Notes: generated by a model not told the origin, from the letters alone. A stretch of 64,000 nucleotides of DNA from Klebsiella electrica (GCF_006711645.1 NZ_CP041247.1:4960001-5024000); one strand, 5' to 3'; counted from the first letter of the stretch, positions 27,510 to 40,807 are shown. Numbers and translations: made by a program.

Positions 27510-29111
27510 TTACGCCAGCAGGCGGTAGCCCGGCAGCGTCAGGAAGTCGATTAACTCCTCTGAGGTGGTGATCTGTTCCATCAGGCGCGCGGCATCGTCA
27601 AAACGCCCGCTGCTGTAGCGGTGTTCGCCAAGCTCCTCCTGAATCACCATCAGTTCTTCCGCCAGCCACTGACGGAACAGCGTCTTGGTGACCGGTGTGC
27701 CGTCACTGAGGGTTTTCTGATGGTGAATCCATTGCCAGATGGAGGTTCGCGAAATTTCGGCGGTCGCCGCATCTTCCATCAGACCGTAAATCGGGACGCA
27801 GCCATTGCCGGAGATCCAGGCTTCGATGTACTGCACCGCGACGCGAATATTGGCGCGCATCCCTGCTTCTGTGCGTTCGCCCTCACAGGGCGCCAGCAGC
27901 TGTTCGGCGGTTATCGGCGCATCTTCTTCCCGGCTGACGTACAGCTGGTTGGGACGTTCGCCCAATAGCTGGTTGAAAACCGCCATGGCGGTATCCGCCA
28001 GCCCCGGATGCGCGACCCAGGTACCGTCGTGGCCGTTTTTCGCCTCCAGTTCTTTATCGGCGGTGACTTTCGCGAGGACCTGGCGGTTACGCTCAGCATC
28101 TTTGCTGGGGATAAATGCCGCCATCCCCCCCATCGCGAACGCGCCGCGTTTATGGCAGGTCTTAATCAACAGACGCGAATAGGCGCTGAGGAACGGTTTA
28201 TCCATGGTGACAACCTGGCGGTCGGGTAAGACGCGGTCGCCATGGTTTTTTAACGTTTTGATATAGCTGAAAATGTAATCCCAGCGCCCGCAGTTCAGGC
28301 CCACGATATGGTCCCGCAGCGCATGCAGAATTTCATCCATCTGGAACACCGCTGGCAGTGTTTCAATTAACAGCGTGGCCTTGATCGTGCCGCGCGGCAG
28401 TTCAAAGCGGTCTTCGGTGTAGCTGAAGACATCGCTCCACCATGCCGCTTCCTGCCAGGCCTGAGTTTTCGGCAGGTAGAAGTAAGGACCGCTGCCTTTT
28501 GCCAGCAGCTTTTGGTAGTTGTGGAAAAAATAGAGCGCGAAATCAAACAGGCTGCCGGGAATCGATTCGCCGCGCCACGTAACATGTTTTTCTGGCAGAT
28601 GCAGGCCGCGTACGCGGCATACCAGTACCGCCGGATCGGGCTTCAGCTGGTAAATCTTTCCGGCTTCATTGGTGTAGCTGATGGTGCCATTCACCGCATC
28701 GCGCAGGTTAATCTGGCCATCAATAACTTTGTTCCAGTCCGGCGCCAGCGAGTCTTCAAAATCTGCCATAAAGACTTTCACGTTGGCATTGAGGGCGTTA
28801 ATCACCATTTTACGCTCTACCGGCCCGGTGATTTCCACCCGACGATCCTGTAAATCGGCGGGAATACCGCGAATCGTCCAGTCGCCATTTCTAATGGAAG
28901 CAGTTTCCGAAATAAAATCAGGCAGTCTTCCGGCGTCAATCGCCTGCTGTTGCTGAATACGTGCCGCCAGTAGTTTATTGCGCTCAGGCGTGAAGCGGCT
29001 CACCAGTTCCGTCAGAAACTCCACCGCCTCAGGCGTTAAAATCTGCTTCTCCTGCTCGCCATATGGCCGGCTGAAGGCCAGTTCGTCAGTCATTGTCGCC
29101 TGTTGCGTCAT
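27510..29111 (-). CDS. aceB: Malate synthase A
   Basis: Condenses glyoxylate with acetyl-CoA to malate, second enzyme of the glyoxylate bypass. 533 residues from ATG 29111, equal to E. coli AceB; the frame stays open 114 bases further upstream, but GGAGCTAC precedes 29111 and the protein aligns there. Signature KDHIVGLNCGRWDYIFSYIK-like segment (LRDHIVGLNCGRWDYIFSYI) and the C-terminal catalytic region with MEDAATAEISRTSIWQW are present. First gene of aceBAK, controlled by IclR. Confidence 0.97.
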   Translation of the reverse strand: MTQQATMTDELAFSRPYGEQEKQILTPEAVEFLTELVSRFTPERNKLLAARIQQQQAIDAGRLPDFISETASIRNGDWTIRGIPADLQDRRVEITGPVERKMVINALNANVKVFMADFEDSLAPDWNKVIDGQINLRDAVNGTISYTNEAGKIYQLKPDPAVLVCRVRGLHLPEKHVTWRGESIPGSLFDFALYFFHNYQKLLAKGSGPYFYLPKTQAWQEAAWWSDVFSYTEDRFELPRGTIKATLLIETLPAVFQMDEILHALRDHIVGLNCGRWDYIFSYIKTLKNHGDRVLPDRQVVTMDKPFLSAYSRLLIKTCHKRGAFAMGGMAAFIPSKDAERNRQVLAKVTADKELEAKNGHDGTWVAHPGLADTAMAVFNQLLGERPNQLYVSREEDAPITAEQLLAPCEGERTEAGMRANIRVAVQYIEAWISGNGCVPIYGLMEDAATAEISRTSIWQWIHHQKTLSDGTPVTKTLFRQWLAEELMVIQEELGEHRYSSGRFDDAARLMEQITTSEELIDFLTLPGYRLLA

Positions 29112-29189
29112 TTTGTAGCTCCTATTGGTTGATCCAGGTGGCGCGAGTGAACGATCGTTGTCTGGTTTTCGCTCAACACAATTAAGACT

Positions 29190-29235
29190 ACTCAATAAAA
29201 TTACAAAATCAAAAACAATTTCCATTTTTAATTTA
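29190..29235 (-). promoter_or_regulatory. aceBAK promoter with IclR operator
   Basis: On the minus strand the sequence AAAATGGAAATTGTTTTTGA (around 29210-29229), followed by TTTTGTAATTTTATTGAGTAG, closely matches the E. coli aceB operator-promoter bound by IclR (from memory). TGGAAA is the conserved IclR half-site. The 200 bases upstream of aceB are otherwise AT-rich and gene-free. Confidence 0.75.
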
Positions 29236-29304
29236 ATTAAATTGCAACATGCTGATTAAATTGAAATTAAAGTTATTTTTCAGAGTGAGTTGAATTTCGG
29301 AAAC

Positions 29305-29326
29305 AAAAAAGGCACCCGAAGGTGCC
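29305..29326 (-). terminator. Intrinsic terminator of metA
   Basis: GGCACC / GGTGCC with loop CGAA at 29311-29326. On the minus strand it is followed by six T (29305-29310). It lies 45 bases beyond the metA stop and before the aceB promoter. Confidence 0.9.
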
Positions 29327-29371
29327 AGAGGCAAAATGCTGAAACGCTTTAGGATCGCGTTATCTGGAGGA

Positions 29372-30301
29372 TTAATCCAAAGTCGGATTCATATCCCGCA
29401 GATCGTATGGAGTGATCTGGTAGACGTAATAGTTAAGCCAGTTTGCAAACAGCAGATTGCCATGGCTGCGCCAGGTGGCTCGCGGTTTGTTTTGCGGATC
29501 GTTTTGCGGAAAATAATTATACGGAATGTCCGGGCTCAGACCGGCTTCCACATCGCGGAAAAATTCGCTGGCCAGGGTGTGGGCGTCGTATTCCGGGTGG
29601 CCGGTCACAAAGGCAATACGCTTATCTTTGCTGGCAAACAGGTAGGCATCACCCTCTTCCGTTTCTGCCAGGATCTCTAAATCGGTGTAATCGCGAATCA
29701 GCGCCGCCGGGAAATCCGCATAGCGAGAGTGCGGGGCAAGGAAAGAGTCATCAAAACCACGGGTCAGCAGCGCGTGAGGATGCAGAATATGATGCTCATA
29801 CACGCCGGAAATTTTTTCTGCCCGGGTCTGCTTAGGAATGCCGTACAGGATATTGAGTGCGGCCTGTACCGCCCAACAAACAAAAAGCGTAGAGGTGACG
29901 TGATCTTTCGCCCACTCCAGCACCTGTTTGATCTGCGGCCAGTAGGCAACATCGTTAAATTCGACCAGACCCAGCGGCGCGCCGGTGACGATCAGACCGT
30001 CAAAGTTCTGGTCGCAAATATCGTCGAAGTTGCAGTAGAAGTTATTCAGGTGTTCACTTGGCGTATTGCGGGATTCACGCGCATCGATACGCAGGAGCTG
30101 GATATCAAGCTGTAGCGGAGAGTTCGACAGCAGGCGCAGGAACTGATTCTCCGTTTCGATTTTTTTCGGCATCAGGTTAAGGATAAGCACCTTCAGCGGA
30201 CGAATTTCCTGAGTTGTTGCACGCGTAGTCGTCATCACAAAGACGTTCTCACCACGCAAGAAATTGACGGCTGGTAGCTCGTCCTGCACCCGAATCGGCA
30301 T
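29372..30301 (-). CDS. metA: Homoserine O-succinyltransferase
   Basis: Activates homoserine with succinyl-CoA, the committed step to methionine. 309 residues, same as E. coli. The acyl-accepting Cys142 is in FVCWAVQAA, and the catalytic His235 and Glu237 are in GHPEYDA. The N-terminus [15 protein letters not shown] matches, including the destabilising region known to make E. coli MetA heat-sensitive. Four tandem Met boxes upstream imply MetJ repression. Divergent from yjaB. Confidence 0.97.
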   Translation of the reverse strand: MPIRVQDELPAVNFLRGENVFVMTTTRATTQEIRPLKVLILNLMPKKIETENQFLRLLSNSPLQLDIQLLRIDARESRNTPSEHLNNFYCNFDDICDQNFDGLIVTGAPLGLVEFNDVAYWPQIKQVLEWAKDHVTSTLFVCWAVQAALNILYGIPKQTRAEKISGVYEHHILHPHALLTRGFDDSFLAPHSRYADFPAALIRDYTDLEILAETEEGDAYLFASKDKRIAFVTGHPEYDAHTLASEFFRDVEAGLSPDIPYNYFPQNDPQNKPRATWRSHGNLLFANWLNYYVYQITPYDLRDMNPTLD

Positions 30302-30320
30302 AACTTGATTACCTCATAGC

Positions 30321-30352
30321 ATACGTATAAACGTTTAGACATCCAGACAGCT
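30321..30352 (-). promoter_or_regulatory. Tandem MetJ operator (four met boxes)
   Basis: Four contiguous 8-base units on the minus strand read AGCTGTCT, GGATGTCT, AAACGTTT and ATACGTAT; the consensus is AGACGTCT. They end 20 bases before the metA start. MetJ dimers bind adjacent boxes cooperatively with S-adenosylmethionine, so metA is expected to be repressed by methionine. The site also lies upstream of yjaB, but about 105 bases from its start. Confidence 0.85.
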
Positions 30353-30456
30353 AACAATAACCAGGAATAATGAAAATGTCGAGTCTGCAAGCGGAAGGTG
30401 AGAAAGTTTCAACCATCTCCAGGATAGAATACTGTGGTTAATCGCAAGGATATATC

Positions 30457-30900
30457 ATGAGTATAGTGATTCGCCGTTCGCGTAGTGATGAGAGCGAACA
30501 ACTGATTGAAATCTGGCGTCGTTCCGTTGATGCGACGCATCATTTTCTTTCACAGCAGGACCGAAAGGAAATTGAGCGCCAGGTGTGTGAGTTTTTTCCC
30601 CGGGCGCCGCTATGGGTTGCGGCCACCCGTGAGGACAAGCCCTGCGCATTGATGCTGCTTTCCGAACAGCATCTGGAAGCCCTTTTTGTTGATCCTGACT
30701 TTCGCGGTATGGGCGTGGGTCGCCAGTTAGTCAGGTATGCTCTGGAATGGATTCCGGGACTCACAACCGATGTGAATGAGCAGAATGCTCAGGCGGTAGG
30801 GTTTTACGCGAATATGGGGTTTGTGGTGAGCGGACGCTCCGATCATGACGACCATGGGCGGCCCTATCCGCTGCTTCATTTGCGTTATGCCGGGCGTTAA
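30457..30900 (+). CDS. yjaB: GNAT acetyltransferase YjaB
   Basis: 147-residue GNAT acetyltransferase, same length as E. coli YjaB, with the shared ends SIVIRRSRSDE and GRPYPLLHLRYAG. Motif A is LFVDPDFRGMGVGRQLVRYAL (about residues 76-96), which binds acetyl-CoA. Motif B is NEQNAQAVGFYANMGF. E. coli YjaB binds acetyl-CoA but its substrate is not established. It is followed by a terminator at 30910, then the rRNA operon terminator from the opposite side. In E. coli yjaA lies between yjaB and rrnE; it is absent here. Confidence 0.93.
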   Translation: MSIVIRRSRSDESEQLIEIWRRSVDATHHFLSQQDRKEIERQVCEFFPRAPLWVAATREDKPCALMLLSEQHLEALFVDPDFRGMGVGRQLVRYALEWIPGLTTDVNEQNAQAVGFYANMGFVVSGRSDHDDHGRPYPLLHLRYAGR

Positions 30901-30909
30901 AACGCAGAA

Positions 30910-30935
30910 AGCCCGTCCGTGAGGACGGGCTGCTT
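30910..30935 (+). terminator. Hairpin terminator after yjaB
   Basis: AGCCCGTCC at 30910-30918 pairs perfectly with GGACGGGCT at 30923-30931 around GTGA, followed by GCTTTC. Strong stem, short T tract. Confidence 0.8.
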
Positions 30936-30959
30936 TCGCCATAAACCGCAGATAAACAA

Positions 30960-30985
30960 AAGGCCCGGTCTTTCGACCGGGCCTT
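30960..30985 (-). terminator. rRNA operon terminator
   Basis: On the minus strand AAGGCCCGGTC / GACCGGGCCTT form an 11-bp stem around GAAA, followed by TTGTTTATC. It lies 12 bases after the 5S gene and matches the position and type of the E. coli rrn T1 terminators. Confidence 0.92.
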
Positions 30986-30997
30986 CTGCTTTATTTG

Positions 30998-31117
30998 ATG
31001 CCTGGCAGTTCCCTACTCTCACATGGGGAGACCCCACACTACCATCGGCGCTACGGCGTTTCACTTCTGAGTTCGGCATGGGGTCAGGTGGGACCACCGC
31101 GCTAGTGCCGCCAGGCA
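30998..31117 (-). rRNA. rrfE: 5S ribosomal RNA
   Basis: 120 bases. On the minus strand it begins TGCCTGGCGGC and ends AACTGCCAGGCAT, with the terminal helix TGCCTGGC / GCCAGGCA intact. It contains the universal CGAAC block in CCGAACTCAGAAGTG. Differences from E. coli are confined to the paired arms (CACTAGCG instead of CGTAGCG-type bases near the 5' end). Confidence 0.97.
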
Positions 31118-31315
31118 AATTCTTGGTGCTCAAAACGAATCTTTTACTCTGATGCTGCGTTGCCTTCGCTCGTAAACTCAGTCACATACTCCTGTATGCT
31201 CCTTCCTTTACTTCGCTTGCCGCCTTGCCTCAGCGCAAAATCTTTCGTTTTCGCTAATCTGTAATCTAAGCTGAAAATCAATCTCGTCTCTTCGCCAAAA
31301 CAGCTTCGGCGTTGT
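31118..31315 (-). other. 23S-5S spacer with an inserted element
   Basis: The spacer is 198 bases; that of E. coli, as I recall it, is about half as long. The outer parts (near 31120-31150 and 31250-31315) resemble the usual enteric spacer. The middle, about 31150-31245, carries an extra segment with the short palindrome CATAC / GTATG at 31185-31198 and GCTTGCCGCCTTGCC at about 31216-31230. That wording recalls a small repeat scattered in enteric genomes near RNA genes, but I cannot name it securely. No ORF is seen. Confidence 0.65.
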
Positions 31316-34223
<2,908 letters not shown>

Positions 34224-34441
34224 TCACAACCCGAAACTGTTTCGTAAAACGGTTCGTGTTGCGAAAATTTGAGAGACTCGGACACACCGCTTTTCCTTTC
34301 TTATTACGGAGAAAGGGAACAGTGTGTCGTTTCAATTTTCAGCTTGATCCAGATTTTTAAAGAGCAAATATCTCAAACGTCATCCGAAGATGAGTTTTGA
34401 GATACTGAGGTCGGCGACTTTCACTCACACAAACCAGCAAG

Positions 34442-34517
34442 TGGCGTCCCCTAGGGGATTCGAACCCCTGTTACCGCCGTGAAAGGGCGGTGTCCTGGGC
34501 CTCTAGACGAAGGGGAC
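34442..34517 (-). tRNA. gltV: tRNA-Glu (anticodon TTC)
   Basis: 76 bases including an encoded CCA. On the minus strand it begins GTCCCCTTCGTC and ends AGGGGACGCCA. The acceptor stem GTCCCC / GGGGAC is intact, the anticodon loop reads CTTTCAC with TTC, and the T loop is GGTTCGAATCC. It is the only tRNA in the 16S-23S spacer, as in E. coli rrnE. Confidence 0.97.
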
Positions 34518-34602
34518 ACTGAAGTCTCAATCGCAAGACGCCTTGCTTTTTACTTTTCATCAGACAATCTGTGTGAGCACTACAAAGGCAGGTTCTTTCA
34601 GG

Positions 34603-36142
<1,540 letters not shown>

Positions 36143-36276
36143 AAGTTTGATGCTCATGAATTAAACTTCGTAATGAATTACGTATGTTCACTCACTGAGA
36201 CTTGGTATTCATTTTTCGTCCGAGGACGTTAAGAATCCATGTCACTTTGAGTGCCCACACAGATTGTCTGATAAAT

Positions 36277-36475
36277 TGTTAAAGAGCAGTTGCGACGGCG
36301 CTTAGCGCTCTGTCGCGAGGTGGCGTATATTACGCGCTTTCCTCTTTCAGAGTCAACCTCATTTTTCAGAAGTTTTCTCTTTCAACCCGGCGGCTTGTCT
36401 GCCGTTGTTCCGTGTCGATGGAGGCGCATTATAGGGAGTTCTCGAACGCCCGCAATAGAAAAATTGCAGAAAAAT
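36277..36475 (-). promoter_or_regulatory. rRNA operon promoters P1, P2 and antitermination box
   Basis: P1: -35 TTGCGG (36450-36455) and -10 TATAAT (36428-36433) with a 16-base spacer, a GC discriminator (GCGCCTCC), and an AT-rich UP element at 36456-36475. P2: -35 TTGACT (36351-36356) and -10 TAATAT (36327-36332). BoxA TGCTCTTTAACA is at 36277-36288. TCAGACAATCTGTGTG near 36260 and again near 34562-34576 flank 16S and can form the RNase III processing stem. Confidence 0.9.
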
Positions 36476-36531
36476 GACTGACTGCTGCATTCCCCAGCAA
36501 AACCCCGCTTTATACCCTGTTACACACAGAA

Positions 36532-36659
36532 TTATCCACAGACCGTACCGCTTGTTAGCGCATAAAGCCCAGCAAAAGCCCCTTCTATATAAAGAAGAGA
36601 GCGGCAAAAAAGAGAAAGATAAAAATTCGCGAGCGTTGCGCAAACGTTTTCGTTACAAT
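36532..36659. promoter_or_regulatory. purHD promoter with PurR box, and a DnaA box upstream
   Basis: The PurR operator GCGCAAACGTTTTCGT at 36638-36653 differs little from the consensus ACGCAAACGTTTGCGT. It is followed directly by the -10 TACAAT at 36654-36659. This implies purine repression of purHD as in E. coli. Further upstream, TTATCCACA at 36532-36540 is a perfect DnaA box, in the 180 bases shared between the rrn UP region and purH. No gene lies in this stretch. Confidence 0.8.
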
Positions 36660-36763
36660 GCCGCGCTATGACAAGGATGCCCGGTGGGGTGCGTCAGGTG
36701 AGTTTTTAGACAAAAATTCACCTAACGCTCTCTGTAATGTTCAAATCCTGGGGATTTAATACC

Positions 36764-38353
36764 ATGCAACAACGTCGTCCAGTCCGCCGCGCTCTGCTCA
36801 GTGTTTCTGACAAGGCCGGTATCGTCGAATTCGCGCAGGCTCTTTCCGCTCGTGGTGTTGAGCTACTGTCTACGGGTGGTACCGCACGCCTGCTGGCTGA
36901 GAAAGGCCTGCCGGTAACCGAAGTCTCTGACTACACCGGTTTCCCGGAAATGATGGATGGACGCGTTAAGACCCTGCATCCAAAAGTACACGGCGGCATT
37001 CTCGGCCGTCGCGGCCAGGATGACGAGATCATGGCCCAGCACGCTATCTCTCCTATCGATATGGTTGTTGTTAACCTTTATCCGTTCGCCCAGACCGTCG
37101 CCCGCGAAGGTTGCTCGCTGGAAGATGCGGTGGAAAACATCGATATCGGCGGCCCGACAATGGTGCGCTCCGCGGCCAAGAACCATAAAGACGTGGCTAT
37201 CGTCGTGAAGAGCCATGACTACAACGCCATTATTAAAGAGATGGATGCGAATGACGGTTCCCTGACTCTGGAAACCCGCTTCGATCTCGCCATTAAAGCT
37301 TTCGAGCACACCGCCGCCTACGACAGCATGATTGCCAACTACTTCGGCAGCATGGTTCCGGCCTATCACGGTGAGACTCAGGAAGCCTCCGGCCGCTTCC
37401 CGCGTACGCTGAACCTGAACTTTATTAAGAAGCAGGATATGCGCTACGGCGAGAACAGCCATCAGCAGGCTGCCTTCTATATAGAAGAAGAAATTAAAGA
37501 AGCGTCGGTTGCGACCGCTACTCAGGTTCAGGGCAAAGCCCTTTCTTATAACAACATCGCCGATACCGATGCGGCGCTGGAGTGTGTGAAAGAGTTCAGC
37601 GAACCGGCCTGCGTGATTGTTAAACACGCCAACCCATGCGGCGTTGCGGTCAGCTCCTCAATTCTGGATGCTTACGATCGTGCCTACAAAACCGACCCGA
37701 CCTCCGCATTCGGCGGCATTATCGCCTTCAACCGCGAGCTGGATGCAGAAACCGCGCAGGCCATCATTTCCCGTCAGTTTGTTGAAGTGATCATTGCGCC
37801 ATCCGCCAGCGAAGAGGCCCTGAAGATAACGGCGGCCAAACAGAACGTCCGCGTTCTGACCTGCGGCGAGTGGGCGGCACGCGTTCCAGGCCTCGATTTC
37901 AAACGCGTTAACGGCGGCCTGCTGGTTCAGGATCGCGATCTGGGCATGGTCAGCGCCGGTGAACTGCGCGTAGTAAGCAAACGCCAGCCGACGGAACAAG
38001 AACTGCGTGATGCGCTGTTCTGCTGGAAAGTGGCGAAGTTCGTGAAATCCAACGCCATTGTTTACGCCAAAGAGAATATGACTATCGGCATCGGCGCGGG
38101 TCAGATGAGCCGCGTTTACTCTGCCAAAATCGCCGGGATTAAAGCCGGTGACGAAGGTCTGGAAGTCAAAGGTTCGGCAATGGCCTCCGATGCCTTCTTC
38201 CCGTTCCGTGACGGTATCGATGCGGCTGCGGCGGTTGGTGTAACCTGCGTGATCCAACCTGGCGGTTCTATCCGCGACGATGAAGTGATTGCCGCAGCCG
38301 ACGAACACGGTATTGCGATGATCTTCACCGACATGCGCCACTTCCGCCATTAA
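36764..38353 (+). CDS. purH: Bifunctional AICAR transformylase/IMP cyclohydrolase
   Basis: Catalyses the last two steps to IMP. 529 residues from ATG 36764, matching E. coli; an in-frame ATG 27 bases earlier is not supported by alignment. The N-terminal 200 residues are the MGS-like cyclohydrolase domain ([18 protein letters not shown], then [14 protein letters not shown]). The rest is the transformylase, with the catalytic Lys-His pair in IVKHANPCG and the segment [23 protein letters not shown]. purD follows after 15 bases in the same operon. Confidence 0.98.
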   Translation: MQQRRPVRRALLSVSDKAGIVEFAQALSARGVELLSTGGTARLLAEKGLPVTEVSDYTGFPEMMDGRVKTLHPKVHGGILGRRGQDDEIMAQHAISPIDMVVVNLYPFAQTVAREGCSLEDAVENIDIGGPTMVRSAAKNHKDVAIVVKSHDYNAIIKEMDANDGSLTLETRFDLAIKAFEHTAAYDSMIANYFGSMVPAYHGETQEASGRFPRTLNLNFIKKQDMRYGENSHQQAAFYIEEEIKEASVATATQVQGKALSYNNIADTDAALECVKEFSEPACVIVKHANPCGVAVSSSILDAYDRAYKTDPTSAFGGIIAFNRELDAETAQAIISRQFVEVIIAPSASEEALKITAAKQNVRVLTCGEWAARVPGLDFKRVNGGLLVQDRDLGMVSAGELRVVSKRQPTEQELRDALFCWKVAKFVKSNAIVYAKENMTIGIGAGQMSRVYSAKIAGIKAGDEGLEVKGSAMASDAFFPFRDGIDAAAAVGVTCVIQPGGSIRDDEVIAAADEHGIAMIFTDMRHFRH

Positions 38354-38368
38354 TTCACGGAGCAGAAC

Positions 38369-39658
38369 ATGAAAGTATTAGTGATTGGCAACGGCGGCCG
38401 CGAGCACGCGCTGGGATGGAAAGCGGCACAGTCTCCGCTGGTCGACACCGTCTACGTGGCGCCGGGTAACGCCGGCACCGCTCTGGAACCCGCGCTGCAA
38501 AACGTCAATATCGGCGTGACCGATATTCCGGCGCTGCTGGACTTTGCCCAGCGCGAAAAGATCGATCTGACCATCGTCGGTCCGGAAGCGCCGCTGGTGA
38601 TTGGCATTGTCGATGCGTTCCGCGCCGCGGGCCTGAAAATCTTCGGCCCGACCGAAGGCGCCGCCCAGCTGGAAGGTTCAAAAGCCTTTACCAAAGATTT
38701 CCTCGCGCGGCATAACATTCCGACCGCGGAATATCAGAACTTCACCGAAGTCGAACCTGCGCTGGCCTATCTGCGCGAAAAAGGTGCGCCGATTGTTATC
38801 AAGGCGGACGGTCTGGCAGCCGGTAAAGGCGTGATTGTCGCGATGACGCTGCAAGAAGCGGAAGAGGCGGTTCAGGATATGCTGGCCGGCAACGCCTTTG
38901 GCGACGCGGGCCATCGGATCGTGATCGAAGAGTTCCTCGACGGCGAAGAAGCCAGCTTTATCGTCATGGTCGACGGCGAGCACGTTCTGCCGATGGCCAC
39001 CAGCCAGGACCACAAACGCGTAGGTAATGGCGATACCGGTCCGAACACCGGTGGTATGGGCGCCTATTCACCCGCCCCGGTGGTCACCGATGAGGTTCAT
39101 CAGCGCACCATGGATCGCATCATTTGGCCAACGGTCAAAGGTATGGCGGCGGAAGGCAATACCTATACCGGGTTCCTGTACGCCGGTCTGATGATCGACA
39201 AACAGGGCAATCCAAAAGTTATCGAGTTCAACTGCCGTTTCGGCGATCCGGAAACGCAGCCCATTATGCTGCGTATGAAATCCGACATGGTGGAGCTGTG
39301 CCTCGCCGCCTGCGACGGAAAACTGGATGAGAAAACCTCCGAGTGGGACGATCGCGCCTCGCTGGGTATCGTGGTCGCCGCAGGCGGCTATCCGGGCAAC
39401 TACGCCACCGGCGACGAAATCTTCGGCCTGCCGCAGCAAGAAGCTGTGGATGGCAAGGTCTTCCATGCCGGGACGAAGCTTACCGATGACCAGCGCGTGG
39501 TGACGAATGGCGGCCGCGTACTGTGCGTGACGGCATTGGGTGACACCGTGGCCCAGGCGCAGCAGCGCGCCTACGAACTCCTGACCGGTATTCATTGGGA
39601 AGGTAGCTTCAGCCGTAGCGATATTGGCTGGCGCGCAATCGCCCGCGAGCAACGCTAG
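38369..39658 (+). CDS. purD: Phosphoribosylamine-glycine ligase
   Basis: Joins glycine to phosphoribosylamine with ATP, the second step of purine synthesis. 429 residues as in E. coli. It is an ATP-grasp enzyme: N-domain VIGNGGREHALGWK, ATP loop IVIKADGLAAGKGVIVA, and the catalytic block NTGGMGAYSPAPV followed by EFNCRFGDPETQ with metal ligands. The ATG has CGGAG ahead. Terminated by a strong hairpin 35 bases after the stop. Confidence 0.98.
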   Translation: MKVLVIGNGGREHALGWKAAQSPLVDTVYVAPGNAGTALEPALQNVNIGVTDIPALLDFAQREKIDLTIVGPEAPLVIGIVDAFRAAGLKIFGPTEGAAQLEGSKAFTKDFLARHNIPTAEYQNFTEVEPALAYLREKGAPIVIKADGLAAGKGVIVAMTLQEAEEAVQDMLAGNAFGDAGHRIVIEEFLDGEEASFIVMVDGEHVLPMATSQDHKRVGNGDTGPNTGGMGAYSPAPVVTDEVHQRTMDRIIWPTVKGMAAEGNTYTGFLYAGLMIDKQGNPKVIEFNCRFGDPETQPIMLRMKSDMVELCLAACDGKLDEKTSEWDDRASLGIVVAAGGYPGNYATGDEIFGLPQQEAVDGKVFHAGTKLTDDQRVVTNGGRVLCVTALGDTVAQAQQRAYELLTGIHWEGSFSRSDIGWRAIAREQR

Positions 39659-39691
39659 CGCTTGAGCGTGACCTCATAACAGGCCTTATTG

Positions 39692-39727
39692 ACGGGCGGC
39701 TTCATTCTGGAGTCGCCCGTTTTTTTT
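39692..39727 (+). terminator. Intrinsic terminator of purHD
   Basis: ACGGGCGGCT pairs with AGTCGCCCGT (one G-T pair) around a nine-base loop, followed by seven or more T at 39720-39727. Confidence 0.92.
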
Positions 39728-39829
39728 ATCGTCCGCCATCATGTTGCGGAGCGCATGCGGTCAGGCGCCTCAGAGCTAACGTATGGAGAAGAACAGGCGC
39801 CGGGTGCGCAAAGCCTCTTTGACAGAACG

Positions 39830-40528
39830 TCAGAAGGTTTTTTCCTGCGGCTGCCAGGTACAGAAATCTTCGTTGGCCACCAGCAAAAGCTGAGCGCCCT
39901 CTGAGGCTTCCAGCCACGCCACGCTCACCTCAACGGAAGAGTGATTCTGGCGGCGTTCAATGTGAGCTAAGGCCCGGGCATCCAGATCCGGCTTCACGGT
40001 TTGCCCTTCACAGGTCGTCACGGTGTGGTTGGCATGCCAGCGTCCCTGACGCAGAACAACGCGTCCTTGCCGCAAGGCGTCGCTGGTCTGGCGAATTTGC
40101 GTTGCCCGGTAGCGGTAAAGCGCCACCTGATCGCTGGAAAGCTGTTGTTTTTGTCCGTCCACTTCGCGCTGCATAAAGCTCAGCTCGCCCTGGTCATCAA
40201 AACGGGCGCGAATGTGTTCCGTCGGTTTGCCGTAGACATTGAGTTCGATAAGCGTGAGTCGGTCACCCTGCCAGCGGTATTCGCTGGTTGAAGTATTGCC
40301 GTGACGCCACGGGCTGAAGGCGGCAAGCAGATGCACTTCGCCGTTGGAATCCAGACGCCAGATACGCATCGCGCCCTGGTTGTCCGCATACCCGCTGGCG
40401 GTAAAAGGTGGGACAGAAGAGTCATGGCTACAGGCAGAGATCAGCACGACGCCAGCCAGCATCAATACGCGACGCCAGATAGACAAAAGGGGCTTTAAGG
40501 CCCCTTCGTTAAAACTGTACACTGCCAC
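39830..40528 (-). CDS. yjaH: DUF1481 lipoprotein YjaH
   Basis: 232-residue predicted envelope lipoprotein, homologous over its length to E. coli YjaH. A signal segment RRVLMLAGVVLISAC ends in a lipobox-like ISAC, making Cys33 the likely lipidated residue. Function is unknown. The annotated-style GTG start at 40528 lies only 6 bases after hupA and inside the hupA terminator region, so a downstream start (ATG at residue 23 or a TTG before it) is possible. In E. coli zraPSR lie between this gene and purD; they are absent here. Confidence 0.88.
   Translation of the reverse strand: MAVYSFNEGALKPLLSIWRRVLMLAGVVLISACSHDSSVPPFTASGYADNQGAMRIWRLDSNGEVHLLAAFSPWRHGNTSTSEYRWQGDRLTLIELNVYGKPTEHIRARFDDQGELSFMQREVDGQKQQLSSDQVALYRYRATQIRQTSDALRQGRVVLRQGRWHANHTVTTCEGQTVKPDLDARALAHIERRQNHSSVEVSVAWLEASEGAQLLLVANEDFCTWQPQEKTF
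40485..40506 (-). terminator. hupA terminator hairpin, inside the yjaH 5' end
   Basis: On the minus strand AAGGGGC / GCCCCTT pair around a six-base loop and are followed by TTTTGTC. It lies 30 bases after the hupA stop. Because it falls within the predicted yjaH reading frame, yjaH would be expressed by read-through or from its own downstream start. Confidence 0.8.
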
Positions 40529-40534
40529 GCAGTC

Positions 40535-40807
40535 TTACTTAACGGCGTCTTTCAGCGCTTTACCAGAAACAAATGCCGGCACGTTAGCAGCGGCAATTTT
40601 GATTTCGTTACCGGTCTGCGGGTTGCGGCCAGTACGCTCAGCGCGGTGGTTCACTTTGAAGGTACCGAAACCAACCAGTTGAACAGCATCACCTTCTTTC
40701 AGAGACTCAGTAATTGCAGCCAGGGTAGATTCCAGGGCAGCTTTTGCCTGTGCTTTGGACAGGTCAGCTTTGTCCGCAATTACATCAATCAGTTGAGTCT
40801 TGTTCAT
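40535..40807 (-). CDS. hupA: DNA-binding protein HU-alpha
   Basis: Nucleoid protein that bends and compacts DNA, acting as homodimer or with HU-beta. 90 residues, nearly identical to E. coli HupA ([20 protein letters not shown]). The DNA-binding arms [21 protein letters not shown] with the tip proline are intact, at residues 46-66. AAGGATAA is just upstream of the start. The 186 bases to yjaG hold its promoter region. Confidence 0.98.
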   Translation of the reverse strand: MNKTQLIDVIADKADLSKAQAKAALESTLAAITESLKEGDAVQLVGFGTFKVNHRAERTGRNPQTGNEIKIAAANVPAFVSGKALKDAVK

